DNA of 23,650 bases from a virus, in IMG/VR virus record IMGVR_UViG_3300025652_000563, positions 1 through 23,650 of that record; one strand, given 5' to 3'. Both the position numbers and the translations under genes were made by a program. Below, piece after piece: positions 7,434 through 13,887 of the stretch. The first letter of the stretch is position 1. Every line of letters begins with the position of its first letter. The notes beneath the pieces were generated by a model that was given only the letters and a program-made list of their open reading frames with translations, was not told the origin of the DNA and ran no database searches.

Positions 7434-7636
7434 TGGCAGAAGAACTGATACACAAAAGAATGAATGATATTAATACATTTCAAGCTCACGAAAATGAAGT
7501 ATATTTAAGAGGTACAGATGAATATGGAAATGACTTTCAAATTTGTTTTGATTCTTATAACTTCTTAGAATGGATTGATACAGAACATTTAAAATACATC
7601 AAAAAAGAATTAATTAAATACATAAAAACAAAATGA
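7433..7636 (+). CDS. Small early protein, 67 aa, unknown
   Basis: The ATG shares a base with the TAA of the upstream gene. The product is acidic in the middle (RGTDEYGNDFQICFDSYNF) and ends in a Lys-rich helix (LKYIKKELIKYIKTK). The next gene overlaps its stop. No known domain is recognised. Confidence 0.5.
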   Translation: MAEELIHKRMNDINTFQAHENEVYLRGTDEYGNDFQICFDSYNFLEWIDTEHLKYIKKELIKYIKTK

Positions 7637-7932
7637 AAACAACTTTAAATTTTTATGAATTCGGACTATGGTTTGAAAGACATAGACCAAACAATTTCAG
7701 TCGTGCAGGATTAAGGTCTTTATTTGACTACTTAGAACAATACGAAGAAGATTGTGATACAGAAATAGAATTTGATGGTATAGCTTTATGTTGCGAATAT
7801 ACTGAATATGATGACTTAGGTGAGTTTCATCAAAATTATGACGCAGAAACTTATCCTGACGAAGATGCGATAATGGATTGTACAACATTAATTAAGGTTG
7901 GCGGAACTTCTTTTATCATTCAAAACTTTTAA
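7633..7932 (+). CDS. Acidic early protein, 99 aa, unknown
   Basis: The start overlaps the preceding stop as ATGA. The protein is very acidic, with clusters such as LEQYEEDCDTEIEFDG and YDDLGEFHQNYDAETYPDEDAI. Such charge could mean a DNA-mimic type inhibitor, but there is no direct evidence. Its N-terminal FYEFGLWFERHRPNNFSRAG segment is amphipathic. It is the last gene of the first early block; about 75 nt without a gene follow. Confidence 0.5.
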   Translation: MKTTLNFYEFGLWFERHRPNNFSRAGLRSLFDYLEQYEEDCDTEIEFDGIALCCEYTEYDDLGEFHQNYDAETYPDEDAIMDCTTLIKVGGTSFIIQNF

Positions 7933-8006
7933 TTAAAATAAATTTAGTATTTTTAACAAAATTATAAACAGGCAAAAATCCTAGCCACTAACATAGGTAG
8001 AAATAT
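7933..8006 (+). promoter_or_regulatory. AT-rich leader before the ERF gene
   Basis: These 74 bases are non-coding. They hold TATTTTTA at 7948-7955, one mismatch from the TAnnTTTG -7 element but with no TTG at the right distance, and a weak inverted repeat CCTA/TAGG (7980-7983 and 7994-7997) with a 10-nt loop ending 9 nt before the ERF ATG. A weak promoter or leader structure is possible; neither is convincing. Confidence 0.25.
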
Positions 8007-8567
8007 ATGAAAACAGAACCAAAAGAAGACTTCTTAATTGCTATACAAAGCGAATTAAAAGCACCTAAGAACCAATTTAACAGCTTTGGTAAGTATAAGT
8101 ACAGAAGTGCTGAAGATATCTTAGAAGCCGTTAAACCATTACTAAAGAAGTATAACTGTTATTTAACTATAACAGAAGAAACAAATGAAATAGCAGGTTA
8201 TTTAGTTCTAACATCAAGGGTAACTATAGCTTGTGGAGATGAATCTATCTTTGTAGAAGCTCAAGCAGGTATTAATCCTGAACGCAAGGGAATGGATATT
8301 GCTCAATCGTTTGGCTCTAGTAGTTCATACGCTAAGAAGTATGCACTTGGTAACTTATTCTTATTAGATGACACTAAAGACGCTGATAGTAATAAGGTAA
8401 ACGAACCTATTTCAATGCCTAAAATGACTACTGACATTTACAATATTATGTTAGAGTTTATCAATACAGGAAAAGGTTCAGCAGTAATGTCTAAGATGAG
8501 AAACTACTCAATGTCTGAAAAGCAAGAAAGTACATTAATGAGAATGTTAAAGCAATACAATGAATAA
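8007..8567 (+). CDS. erf: ERF family single-strand annealing recombinase
   Basis: The 186-aa protein shows the ERF hallmarks: GKYKYRSAEDILEAVKPLL (28-46), a beta-rich middle, and SFGSSSSYAKKYALGNLFLL (101-120) followed by DDTKDAD (121-127). ERF proteins, named after P22 Erf, bind single-stranded DNA and anneal complementary strands, driving phage recombination, genome circularisation or concatemer processing. It is followed by an SSB-like gene, a usual partner, and by nucleases further downstream. The length is normal for the core domain. The ATG of the next small ORF overlaps its end. Confidence 0.88.
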   Translation: MKTEPKEDFLIAIQSELKAPKNQFNSFGKYKYRSAEDILEAVKPLLKKYNCYLTITEETNEIAGYLVLTSRVTIACGDESIFVEAQAGINPERKGMDIAQSFGSSSSYAKKYALGNLFLLDDTKDADSNKVNEPISMPKMTTDIYNIMLEFINTGKGSAVMSKMRNYSMSEKQESTLMRMLKQYNE

Positions 8568-8715
8568 ATATTTTATATATAATAATGAAGAAATATTCTT
8601 TTTTTACTGCAACACATTAGATGAAGCAAAACAAAAAGCTATTATGATAAGTGATAATTCAAAAGAAATAATAGTTAGAGAAATAAAAGAAATTAGAAAC
8701 TATTTAAAACAATAA
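8560..8715 (+). CDS. Small ORF overlapping the end of ERF, 51 aa
   Basis: An ATG eight bases before the end of ERF opens a 51-codon frame (MNKYFIYNNEEIFFFYCNTL...), ending about 35 nt before the next gene. The protein is soluble, with an aromatic N-terminus and a helical, charged C-terminus (EIIVREIKEIRNYLKQ). No family is recognised. Its fit between two replication genes and the overlapping start favour a real gene. Confidence 0.5.
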   Translation: MNKYFIYNNEEIFFFYCNTLDEAKQKAIMISDNSKEIIVREIKEIRNYLKQ

Positions 8716-8725
8716 TTAATAAAGA

Positions 8726-8739
8726 CCTGCAAAAACAGG
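8726..8739 (+). promoter_or_regulatory. Stem-loop leader before the SSB-like gene
   Basis: CCTG-caaaaa-CAGG forms a short 4-bp stem with a 6-nt loop, followed by cacaataaaa and the ATG at 8750. The trailing CACAATA resembles the sequence after the stronger stems at 6572 and 12937. A nearly identical element, CCTGTAAAAACAGG, lies at 10641-10654 inside the small ORF at 10617. Confidence 0.35.
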
Positions 8740-8749
8740 CACAATAAAA

Positions 8750-9088
8750 ATGGAAGTAAAAGGAAAATTAGTAAAGAAGTTAGAGGTAGAATCAGGAATA
8801 AGTAAGTCTGAAAAAGTTTGGAAAAAGCAAACTGTAGTAATTGACACAGGTGCAGATTATAACCCTGAAATAGCTATAACAGCTTTTGGAGATGAAAAGT
8901 TAAGGGACTTGGATAAACTATCTGTAGGAGATGAAGTTATGATAAAGTGTAACGTATCTTCAAGAGAATACAACGGAAGATACTTCCACAACATAGATGG
9001 ATATTGGTTTGCAAAACAAAGTAATATTGATGAAATGATATCAGTTTCAACTACTAGACCTTCTATTGATGAAAATGTACCATTCTAA
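8750..9088 (+). CDS. DUF3127 family, OB-fold SSB-like protein
   Basis: The 112-aa protein fits DUF3127, a Bacteroidota-centred OB-fold family: MEVKGKLVKKLEVESGI at the start, WKKQTVVIDTG (24-34), LSVGDEVMIKCNVSSREYNG (57-76) and FHNIDGYWF (79-87). It probably coats single-stranded DNA during replication. The last residues, IDENVPF, resemble the acidic, Phe-ending tip of bacterial SSB (DDDIPF type) that recruits partner enzymes. It lies between the ERF annealing protein and replication initiator-like genes, a typical arrangement. ssDNA binding is inferred from fold and context. Confidence 0.78.
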   Translation: MEVKGKLVKKLEVESGISKSEKVWKKQTVVIDTGADYNPEIAITAFGDEKLRDLDKLSVGDEVMIKCNVSSREYNGRYFHNIDGYWFAKQSNIDEMISVSTTRPSIDENVPF

Positions 9089-9089
9089 T

Positions 9090-9605
9090 ATGACACAAGA
9101 AGATAACTTTAAAAACTTATGCAACCTAACGACAACTGTCTTAGGCTTGCGTAAGGGTTCTTTAGCTTTAAAAAGTAGAAAGCAGGAACTTCAGGTAGCT
9201 AGAATGATAGCTAGTATTATTGCTAGGACTGAATATGATATTAATCGTTCTGTAATTGCTAAGGTAATTAATAGAGATAGAAGTCTTATCTACCACTATG
9301 AAAAGAAACATAATGTAAACTATGCTTCATTTCCAAAATACAGAGATATTTTTAATAAGATTCACAATGCATTTATAACAATAGAAGAATCTAAAAAGAC
9401 TTTCAAATCTATTTTTAAGCTTAGAGAACATTTAAGAGTAAACAATGTTGTAGACAGCAATAAACATCAAACGATTGTAAGAATCAAATGTGGTGAAGTA
9501 GGTCTTGATGTAAAACTTTCTTACAGAGATTTCAGTAAACAATTAGAACTTATTAAAGAATCTTTGAATGGGTATAGTTATGATTTACAAATAATCACTG
9601 TATGA
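9090..9605 (+). CDS. DnaA domain IV-like DNA-binding protein
   Basis: Numbered from the ATG at 9090 (171 aa), residues ~29-75 resemble DnaA domain IV: SRKQELQVARMIASIIAR (29-46), a helix-turn-helix, then NRDRSLIYHYEKKH (61-74), which parallels the GRDHTTVxHA signature that reads DnaA boxes. There is no AAA+ ATPase domain. The remaining ~90 residues are unassigned. It may bind the phage origin or host DnaA boxes. TTG 9066, ATG 9069 and ATG 9075 are in-frame alternatives, but 9090 lies 1 nt after the upstream stop, the spacing used throughout this genome. The next ATG overlaps its stop. Confidence 0.7.
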   Translation: MTQEDNFKNLCNLTTTVLGLRKGSLALKSRKQELQVARMIASIIARTEYDINRSVIAKVINRDRSLIYHYEKKHNVNYASFPKYRDIFNKIHNAFITIEESKKTFKSIFKLREHLRVNNVVDSNKHQTIVRIKCGEVGLDVKLSYRDFSKQLELIKESLNGYSYDLQIITV

Positions 9606-10255
9606 AGCACTTACTAAGTAGTACAGCATTTATAATATTGAACAAAGAATTAGCAAGGCAGGTAGGATTAAAAGAAGCAGTCCTACTTGCTGACCTAATT
9701 TCAAAAGAAGAATACTTTATTTCTAAAGGAATGACGGATGGTTGGTTTTTTAATACTGAAGCGAATATTGAAGCTGATACTACGCTAAACCCATATCATC
9801 AGAGAAAGTGTCTTAAAACGCTTAAAACACATCAAATAATAGAAACTAAGCGTAAAGGTATACCTGCTAAACAATACTTCAAAATAAACGAGTTACAAGT
9901 CCTTCAAATTTTAAACAACTTGTCCGATAAAAATTATACAACTATTAATAAGAATAAAGAAATAAAAATAAATAATAATATTATATCTAACAGACGTGAT
10001 AATTTTGTTTCTGAAGTTTTAACTTTTGATTATGATGAAAGTATTTTAAATGGATTCATTGATTATTGGACAGAACCTAATAAGTCAAATACAAAAATGA
10101 AATTTGAATTAAACAAAACTTGGAAAACAGAATTAAGATTAAAGACTTGGGCAACTAATCAAAAGAAATGGGATAAGCCTAAGACTAAGTCAAAAGGAAT
10201 GTCTAAGTTAGACGCACAAATTAATGAATGGCAAAAAGCAAAAGAATTATTATGA
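9602..10255 (+). CDS. Winged-helix phage replication protein (replisome organiser-like)
   Basis: The start overlaps the upstream stop (ATGA). The N-terminal ~100 residues look like a winged-helix domain common in phage replication proteins: LKEAVLLADLISKEEYF (23-39), DGWFFNTEANIEADTTLNPYHQ (46-67), a recognition-helix region, then PAKQYFKI (88-95). After a low-complexity Asn/Lys linker (~115-130) comes a C-terminal motif FIDYWTEPN (152-160) with W174, W183 and W190. DnaD/DnaB-like replication proteins have this layout and help load the replicative helicase at the origin. No ATPase motif is seen. Function inferred from fold and position after the DnaA-IV-like gene. Confidence 0.65.
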   Translation: MKHLLSSTAFIILNKELARQVGLKEAVLLADLISKEEYFISKGMTDGWFFNTEANIEADTTLNPYHQRKCLKTLKTHQIIETKRKGIPAKQYFKINELQVLQILNNLSDKNYTTINKNKEIKINNNIISNRRDNFVSEVLTFDYDESILNGFIDYWTEPNKSNTKMKFELNKTWKTELRLKTWATNQKKWDKPKTKSKGMSKLDAQINEWQKAKELL

Positions 10256-10620
10256 TACCACTAAAAAAAGAAGAACTAAAAGAACTTACTGAAAAGGTTT
10301 TAGACTTACTAGCAAAGACAGCAGTAGAAATAGGACACAGGTCAGACGCTCAAACTTTAGCAAGTCTAAGTAAGATATTTGCATCAGACTTAATACAAGA
10401 GAAAAGATTCGGCAATATGTCTTGGAATCAAATACTAGATGCTTTTCACATAGGAGTTAGGTTTGGTAAAGACGAACCATTCTTAAACATCAGAACCTTT
10501 TATAAGTGGGTGTATGCTCATAAGAAAGTAATTGATGACGCAACCTATCAAGTAAGAACATTAGGTAACGACCCTAAGCAAGTAAGATATTATCAAGAAC
10601 CTATAAAATTATTAAGATGA
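10252..10620 (+). CDS. Hypothetical replication-region protein, 122 aa
   Basis: I chose ATG 10252 because it overlaps the upstream stop as ATGA; an in-frame ATG at 10228 would add eight residues. The all-helical product carries FGNMSWNQILDAFHIGVRFG and TFYKWVYAHKKV segments. I associate this kind of protein with Bacteroidota phage replication cassettes but cannot name a family. Position directly after a winged-helix replication gene makes a helicase-loading or accessory role possible. The next small ORF starts at its stop (ATGA). Confidence 0.55.
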   Translation: MIPLKKEELKELTEKVLDLLAKTAVEIGHRSDAQTLASLSKIFASDLIQEKRFGNMSWNQILDAFHIGVRFGKDEPFLNIRTFYKWVYAHKKVIDDATYQVRTLGNDPKQVRYYQEPIKLLR

Positions 10621-10769
10621 AGAAAGAAGAATTGTACGACCCTGTAAAAACAGGAAGTTTCCGAATGATGTTCGGATTCCCACAGCCAAGTACATACCGA
10701 CCTCAAAAGTGGGTATCAATTAAAAAGCCTAAAGAAGAAAAGAATGAAGTTCGAAAACAAAGCAAATAA
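10617..10769 (+). CDS. Small basic ORF, 50 aa
   Basis: An ATGA overlap couples it to the upstream gene, and its last 26 bases overlap the start of the nuclease gene in another frame. The peptide is basic with aromatic and Pro residues (GSFRMMFGFPQPSTYRPQKW). Codons 9-13 are within a hairpin-forming sequence (10641-10654). Coupling at both ends supports translation; function unknown. Confidence 0.45.
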   Translation: MKKEELYDPVKTGSFRMMFGFPQPSTYRPQKWVSIKKPKEEKNEVRKQSK

Positions 10770-11157
10770 ATTAAGGGAGCAAGAAACTCTTAAAACATTT
10801 GCTAATCATTTCGGATTGACATTTGCTAAGCATCCTGAATATGCACACATAGACGCAGTCCTTTATAACAAAGGAAAGATAACAGGGTTCGCTGAAGTTA
10901 AGGGAGTTCATAGAAGTATAGAAGATTCTAGTGATGTTATAGTTTCAATGCGTAAAATTGTAAGAGGTCAGATGTTACAAGTGCAAACTAAAAAACCTGT
11001 AGCTATCTTATGGGCATTTGATGACGCTATAGTCTATGAAAGAATTAACAACTTAAAAGGAATCTTCTACTATGGAGGAAGGGCAGTAAGAGAAGGAAGT
11101 ACATTTGACCAAGAGATGTTAGTTAAAGTATTAATCAAAAACTTAATTAGAATATGA
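10744..11157 (+). CDS. PD-(D/E)XK-type phage nuclease candidate
   Basis: The 137-aa protein shows the core of a restriction-endonuclease-like fold: an N-terminal helix with E12/E14, HIDAVLY with D37, and GFAEVKG with E51 and K53 (E-x-K). This is followed by helices and strands (KPVAILWAF). The size suits a single-domain nuclease such as a VRR-NUC-like or Holliday-junction-type enzyme. It lies immediately before the NinG-like nuclease (ATGA overlap) in the recombination cluster, so branched-DNA processing is a reasonable inference. The exact family is not certain. Confidence 0.65.
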   Translation: MKFENKANKLREQETLKTFANHFGLTFAKHPEYAHIDAVLYNKGKITGFAEVKGVHRSIEDSSDVIVSMRKIVRGQMLQVQTKKPVAILWAFDDAIVYERINNLKGIFYYGGRAVREGSTFDQEMLVKVLIKNLIRI

Positions 11158-11564
11158 AAAAGACAATCAGTAAACTAAAAAAGGAGTTAGACAAGTGGTT
11201 CAGTCTTTACATAAGACTTAGAGAGGCTAACGAGTATGGAATGATTCAATGCTTTACCTGTGGGGTAGTCAGAGGATATAAGGATGGTATGCAGAACGGA
11301 CACTTTCAAAGTAGGAAACATTTATCTACTAGATTTGATGAGGAAAATTGTCAGGTTCAATGCGTGAAGTGTAATGTATATTCTTGGGGAGAACAATATA
11401 AATTTAGTTTAGGATTAGATGCTAAGTATGGAGAAGGTACAGCAGAAGAATTAGAGTTTTTAGCTAGAACAACTTTAAAGATTTCTAGTATTGAGTATGA
11501 AGAAAAGATAAGTTATTACAAATCACTTGTTAAAAACTTAAAAGAAGATAAAGGAATACAGTAA
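11154..11564 (+). CDS. ninG: NinG/Rap family recombination nuclease
   Basis: The 136-aa protein contains CFTC (C33, C36), NGHFQSRKHLSTRFDEEN (48-65) and QVQCVKCN (67-74, C70 and C73), then YGEG. The conserved GHF.SR...TRFDE.N..QC..CN block is characteristic of the NinG (lambda Rap) family, a zinc-binding endonuclease that stimulates RecA-independent recombination and cleaves branched DNA. The long N-terminal helix (KLKKELDKWFSLYIRLRE) is also typical. It follows the PD-(D/E)XK gene with an ATGA overlap and closes the recombination module. Confidence 0.85.
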   Translation: MKKTISKLKKELDKWFSLYIRLREANEYGMIQCFTCGVVRGYKDGMQNGHFQSRKHLSTRFDEENCQVQCVKCNVYSWGEQYKFSLGLDAKYGEGTAEELEFLARTTLKISSIEYEEKISYYKSLVKNLKEDKGIQ

Positions 11565-11585
11565 CTTTTTTAATATCTTTGGCGT

Positions 11586-11942
11586 ATGATAGAACCCATC
11601 TACGCAAATGATGAACACAGAGTAATAGTAGAAACTTATATAACAATGTGCCAAGAGTTTGCAAAAGAAGTAAGCACAAAAAATAGATACAACAATTATT
11701 TAGAAGTAGTAGGAATTATCATAGAGTACCACAACAATTATGGAGCAGGGCAACGTGAAGAAAATTTCTATGATTGGTTAATGATAATACCAATTAACTT
11801 AGCAGTAGCAACTAATGGATTCTTTGCAGGAGTAGAAACAAAAAGCAATTCAGCAGTAGTCAGAGCATATAGATTAGTTCTTGATGAGTTAGTACAAAGC
11901 ACAGTAGATAAGATTGACAAGATAGAACCAATTAATGACTGA
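11586..11942 (+). CDS. Hypothetical protein, 118 aa, upstream of the sigma-like gene
   Basis: The product is soluble and largely helical, beginning MIEPIYANDEHRVIVETYIT, with a moderately hydrophobic middle (WLMIIPINLAVATNGFFAG, about 59-77) that is probably buried rather than membrane-spanning. The end overlaps the sigma-like start by eight bases. TATCTTTG lies only five bases before the ATG, but without a -33 element. Family not recognised; coupling to the next gene hints at a shared regulatory job. Confidence 0.5.
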   Translation: MIEPIYANDEHRVIVETYITMCQEFAKEVSTKNRYNNYLEVVGIIIEYHNNYGAGQREENFYDWLMIIPINLAVATNGFFAGVETKSNSAVVRAYRLVLDELVQSTVDKIDKIEPIND

Positions 11943-12483
11943 GATTTATTTAGAAATATCAAAGCTATCAGATAAGTTTAGGACTATGGCTTACGGATTA
12001 ACTACTGATGAGAACGAAGTCAATGAATCTGTGCAGGAATTAATGCTTTACTTTCTAAGTATGAATCAAGAAACATTATCAAATATTTGGGAGAAAGATA
12101 AAACGGAAGGAATTATTAGGTATGGTGCAGTAGCATTAAGGAGAGCTTTAACAAGTCCTAGAAGTAATTACTATTACAAATACAAGAAGTATTATAATGT
12201 AATTCAGGAGTTTTATACAAATGAAGAACAACAAATAAACGGCAACCACAAGCACATATACAATATTCCTAATCAAGAGATTGATTATCAATGGAATAAA
12301 TTAGAAGAAATAGATATAGCATTAGAAGATTTAACTTGGTATGATAAAAAGATATTTGAGTTATATTATTATGAATCCAATACGTTAGATAGTTTAGCGA
12401 AGAAGACAGGAATTAGCAGGAATAGTTTATTTACGACAATAGACAAAGTAAGAGTAGAACTAAAGGCAAAGTTAAATGAATAA
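11935..12483 (+). CDS. Divergent sigma-70-like transcription factor
   Basis: The 182-aa protein has an all-helical N-terminal part (about 8-75, with NEVNESVQELMLYFL and IIRYGAVALRRAL) in the position of sigma region 2, a Tyr/Lys-rich linker, and a C-terminal region-4-like helix-turn-helix (about 128-180): LEDLTWYDKKIFELYYYESNTLDSLAKKTGISRNSLF. The Leu-Thr-Trp-x-Asp start, the LDSLAKKTGIS turn and the following recognition helix match sigma region 4. I infer a phage factor that redirects RNA polymerase to later genes. It lies upstream of a 19-bp element found twice before later gene blocks. A DNA-binding regulator that is not a sigma is the alternative. Confidence 0.6.
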   Translation: MTEIYLEISKLSDKFRTMAYGLTTDENEVNESVQELMLYFLSMNQETLSNIWEKDKTEGIIRYGAVALRRALTSPRSNYYYKYKKYYNVIQEFYTNEEQQINGNHKHIYNIPNQEIDYQWNKLEEIDIALEDLTWYDKKIFELYYYESNTLDSLAKKTGISRNSLFTTIDKVRVELKAKLNE

Positions 12484-12883
12484 GTTCTTTGTACCACAGG
12501 AGATATATGAAGATAGAATGTCTATCTGTAAGAGTTGTGTTTACTATTCAAGTATTTTAGGAAACTGCACAGTATGTAAATGCTTTATGAAAGTGAAGTC
12601 TAGGATAGCAAATCAAGAATGTCCTCAGAAGTATTGGAGCAAAACTACAGAGGTAGAAGTTAGAACAGATATACCTGAAGAAATAATAGCAGAGATTATA
12701 CTTTTATACCCTGACTTAAAAACAGGTAGAGCAAAAAACCAAGCAGCAAAAAGTAAGATGATTCAACTTTACAATACGATATACAATACTAACTATGGAA
12801 CAGGAACTAATTGTGGTTCTTGTATATCCACTTGCTTTGATGGAATAAAAAAGATATATAAAGAATACTCAGGAAATAATTAA
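12476..12883 (+). CDS. Cysteine-rich zinc-binding protein, 135 aa
   Basis: The N-terminal region has C18xxC21, C31xxC34xC36 and C49P, a likely treble-clef or rubredoxin-like zinc site, followed by W54. The middle (about 65-105) is helical. The C-terminus has a second Cys group, C113xxC116xxxC120, in NCGSCISTCFDGIKKIY. The family is common in phages of this host group but I cannot assign a function. It overlaps the sigma-like gene end by eight bases, so the two are probably coupled, and it could be a transcription accessory factor. Confidence 0.55.
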   Translation: MNKFFVPQEIYEDRMSICKSCVYYSSILGNCTVCKCFMKVKSRIANQECPQKYWSKTTEVEVRTDIPEEIIAEIILLYPDLKTGRAKNQAAKSKMIQLYNTIYNTNYGTGTNCGSCISTCFDGIKKIYKEYSGNN

Positions 12884-12936
12884 TCAATAAAGGGTAAGAC
12901 CTAAGAGCTTTTAATTTTTCAGACCTGAGTAGTAAA

Positions 12937-12958
12937 GGGGGGGTGTGGTTACCTCCCC
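12937..12958 (+). promoter_or_regulatory. Strong stem-loop leader before the tiny-ORF cluster
   Basis: GGGGGGGT-gtggtt-ACCTCCCC forms an 8-bp stem with one G-U pair and a 6-nt loop. After the stem come aatacaataagact and ATG 12973, so 14 nt separate stem and start, as at 6572-6604. There is no U-run. The rest of the 89-nt gap (12884-12972) holds an imperfect direct repeat around AGACCT (12898 and 12922) and nothing else I can support. Confidence 0.5.
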
Positions 12959-12972
12959 AATACAATAAGACT

Positions 12973-13074
12973 ATGGAGATAATAATATCAGATGGAGGAG
13001 ATGAACAAGAAGGAATGCATATAACTTTAATTTTAAAGTGTCTAGTTTATTCATCAATTTACAAGACACAATGA
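12973..13074 (+). CDS. Tiny ORF, 33 aa
   Basis: The ATG lies 14 nt after the strong stem-loop at 12937-12958, as for the gene at 6604. The peptide starts acidic (MEIIISDGGDEQEG) and ends hydrophobic (MHITLILKCLVYSSIYKTQ). The stop overlaps the next ATG (ATGA). Supported only by this geometry; function unknown. Confidence 0.35.
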   Translation: MEIIISDGGDEQEGMHITLILKCLVYSSIYKTQ

Positions 13075-13130
13075 ACCGAATAGAAATAGTAATCGGCTCA
13101 ACTAAAACAATAGAAGTGTATCTAATATGA
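13071..13130 (+). CDS. Very short ORF, 19 aa, linked by ATGA overlaps
   Basis: This 19-codon frame has an ATGA overlap at both ends, bridging the ORFs at 12973 and 13127. Such exact double coupling in a row is suggestive of translation, perhaps to carry ribosomes through to the next gene, but the peptide is too short to assess. Confidence 0.25.
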   Translation: MNRIEIVIGSTKTIEVYLI

Positions 13131-13315
13131 AACAAAACAAGATAAAATGTAACTTAGATGACACAAAGCAAATTGAATTAGAACAATATGCTAATCAAAA
13201 AGTAATTGAAGAAGTGAATGAATTTAAACTATGGCTGTATAAAAACTACCCTGATAAATTTATAGATATAGATATTACTTTATTATATAAACTTTTTAAA
13301 AAAATAAAACAATAG
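13127..13315 (+). CDS. Small protein, 62 aa, unknown
   Basis: A charged, helical protein starting MKQNKIKCNLDDTKQIELEQ and ending in LLYKLFKKIKQ. It has no membrane segment or metal motif. Its ATG overlaps the upstream short frame, and the next gene starts 2 nt after its stop. I recognise no family. Confidence 0.45.
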   Translation: MKQNKIKCNLDDTKQIELEQYANQKVIEEVNEFKLWLYKNYPDKFIDIDITLLYKLFKKIKQ

Positions 13316-13317
13316 AT

Positions 13318-13488
13318 ATGGAAAGAACATACAAGACAATCAAGTGGGTGTTAAAAGGACACATCAAGAACAAAGTAAATTCTTTATGGATATGGGAAGA
13401 AGATAACTTCACTTGTATCTTTGATACTTATTCAGGAAGTGAAAGAATCTACACGAGTAGCCAACTACTAAGACTTTTATCAGAATGA
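13318..13488 (+). CDS. Small protein, 56 aa, unknown
   Basis: The protein begins MERTYKTIKWVLKGHIKNKV and has WIWEEDNFTCIFDTYSG in the middle, suggesting a small beta-rich fold. It starts 2 nt after the upstream stop and ends with an ATGA overlap into the next gene. No known domain is seen. Confidence 0.45.
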   Translation: MERTYKTIKWVLKGHIKNKVNSLWIWEEDNFTCIFDTYSGSERIYTSSQLLRLLSE

Positions 13489-13691
13489 TTATATTTACAA
13501 TACTAGGCATCTTAACAGCAATCTTCTTATTGATAGTTATTCTTATGACAATTGTAGAAGGGAAAACAAAAGGCAAACAAAATGAAAAGATACTTTGGAA
13601 AATGGATAAAGTAGAAACTAGGACAGGAGGACTAGCACACGATAGAAACAGAAGTTATAGCGAAATACAAAAAGGAAATGAAAAACAATAG
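13485..13691 (+). CDS. Small membrane protein, 68 aa
   Basis: Residues 2-24 (IIFTILGILTAIFLLIVILMTIV) form one N-terminal membrane helix, followed by a basic, polar tail of about 44 residues that should face the cytoplasm. No signal peptidase motif is seen. It is coupled to its upstream neighbour by ATGA and overlaps the next gene by 14 bases. Possible roles include anchoring or modulation of a host membrane protein, with no direct support. Confidence 0.5.
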   Translation: MIIFTILGILTAIFLLIVILMTIVEGKTKGKQNEKILWKMDKVETRTGGLAHDRNRSYSEIQKGNEKQ

Positions 13692-13887
13692 AATACCAAG
13701 TTACTACATAGGAAAAAGATATAAGATAGAAGCAAGAAAGGTTATAGAAGACTTTGACTTATCTTACAATGTAGGAACGGCTGTTACTTATCTACTAAGA
13801 GCAGAAAGGAAACACGCAACACCAATACAATGTATTGAGAAAGCAATTAACCACTTACAATTTGAACTTGATAAGCTAAAGAGATGA
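13678..13887 (+). CDS. DUF3310 family protein
   Basis: The 69-aa protein matches the short DUF3310 pattern: Y9 and Y15, EARKVIEDFDLSYNVGTAVTYLLRAERK (18-45) and a final helix with IEKAINHLQFELDKL. The central xxNxGTAxxYLLRAxRK block is the family core. DUF3310 is widespread in phages, sometimes fused to nucleotide kinases, and its role is unknown; a link with nucleotide metabolism is often proposed. It begins inside the preceding gene's end and couples to the next by ATGA. Confidence 0.65.
   Translation: MKNNRIPSYYIGKRYKIEARKVIEDFDLSYNVGTAVTYLLRAERKHATPIQCIEKAINHLQFELDKLKR

Noticed and set aside
11574-11581. TATCTTTG just before the gene at 11586, as a host-type promoter
   Set aside because: No TTG at the 17-23 nt spacing, and the same 8-mer occurs inside genes at 8246 and 13416, so background is not negligible. 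It would also give a leaderless transcript.
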